Below, one piece after another: positions 63,955-64,000 of a DNA stretch of 64,000 nt. The notes below the pieces were generated by a model. That model searched no databases and was not told where the DNA came from. It was given only the letters and a program-made list of their open reading frames with translations. Source of the stretch: Anderseniella sp039978075 (GTDB lineage Bacteria > Pseudomonadota > Alphaproteobacteria > Rhizobiales > Aestuariivirgaceae); assembly GCA_039978075.1 (NCBI GenBank), contig JBDWCA010000002.1:930001-994000 (forward strand), in the 5' to 3' direction. A program made the position numbers and the translations under genes. Position 1 is the stretch's first letter, and each line of letters starts with the position of its first letter.

Positions 63955-64000
63955 ATGACGGTGCCCGGCTCGAAGGCTTCGACGACAAAGGCAAAAGTGA
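63955..64000 (+). CDS. start of an unidentified gene (partial)
   Basis: An ATG at 63955 follows a strong ribosome site GGAAGGAG (63937-63944) and is open to the end of the window (MTVPGSKASTTKAKV). Too little is visible to name it. Confidence 0.4.
   Translation, partial: MTVPGSKASTTKAKV

Overview
The window is a gene-dense, mostly core chromosomal stretch of an alphaproteobacterium, most likely of the order Hyphomicrobiales (Rhizobiales). This rests on a CcrM-type GANTC methyltransferase, an atpI-atpB-atpE-atpG(b')-atpF(b) F0 operon with two b-type subunits, coxB-coxA-ctaB-coxF-ctaG-coxC followed by DUF983 and SURF1, and the order mutY / DUF721 / DsbA-like / smc. The genus cannot be fixed from the sequence alone. 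No tRNA, rRNA, CRISPR array, transposase or prophage gene was seen.

Layout. 1-5.8 kb (+): aa3 cytochrome c oxidase subunits and assembly factors (coxB end, coxA, ctaB, coxF, ctaG, coxC, DUF983, SURF1). 5.8-9.1 kb (+): threonine synthase, an M16 peptidase and a RimJ-like acetyltransferase. 9.3-13.1 kb (+): a large PAS-GGDEF-EAL protein with a degenerate GGDEF and a histone-like tail. 13.1-15.2 kb: YqgE, a stand-alone DsbD alpha-type domain and a peroxiredoxin. 15.3-19.5 kb (-): rnhA, ispH and the ATP synthase F0 operon. 19.7-24.6 kb (-): smc, a DsbA-like protein and a DUF721 protein, with mutY divergent. 25.8-28.9 kb (-): an accessory-looking run of GNAT, HAD, GNAT, sulfotransferase and GNAT genes. 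28.9-30.8 kb (-): ccrM and rnhB, separated by a dense cell-cycle regulatory region. 30.9-38.4 kb: transporters, a LysR regulator, a PA0069-type radical SAM protein, an arsenosugar-type glycosyltransferase pair and a Tat-exported metallo-hydrolase. 38.8-42.2 kb: moaB, a family 4/5-type uracil-DNA glycosylase and ETF-ubiquinone oxidoreductase. 42.5-49 kb: an unknown secreted protein with a duplicated Cys module, a lytic transglycosylase, a TPR protein, ispE and a polyprenyl diphosphate synthase. 49.3-58 kb (+): DUF2007, a TrmN6-like methylase, an S49 peptidase, a 59-aa protein, glyQ, glyS and ppdK. 58.2-64 kb: a SleB-type cell wall hydrolase, a branched-chain aminotransferase, an HD phosphohydrolase, tag, ygfZ, an AcuI-like reductase and a small conserved gene.

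The genes form a respiration/energy block (cox, ETF-QO, atp, ppdK), isoprenoid and quinone-tail steps (ispH, ispE, polyprenyl synthase), DNA maintenance (smc, mutY, UDG, tag, rnhA, rnhB, ccrM) and envelope functions.

The least explained content is intergenic. Three repeat families occur between ordinary genes: (i) a 206-248 bp element with long terminal inverted repeats, two copies at 38513-38760 and 55056-55261; (ii) a 95-bp element with two hairpins and paired base changes, two copies at 40438-40533 and 45099-45193 in opposite orientation, plus a fragment at 13079-13105; (iii) a 264-bp element at 50421-50684 bounded by 32-bp inverted repeats. The region upstream of ccrM carries a perfect CtrA-type box and three GANTC sites spaced one helical turn apart, which suggests a CtrA/CcrM feedback loop.
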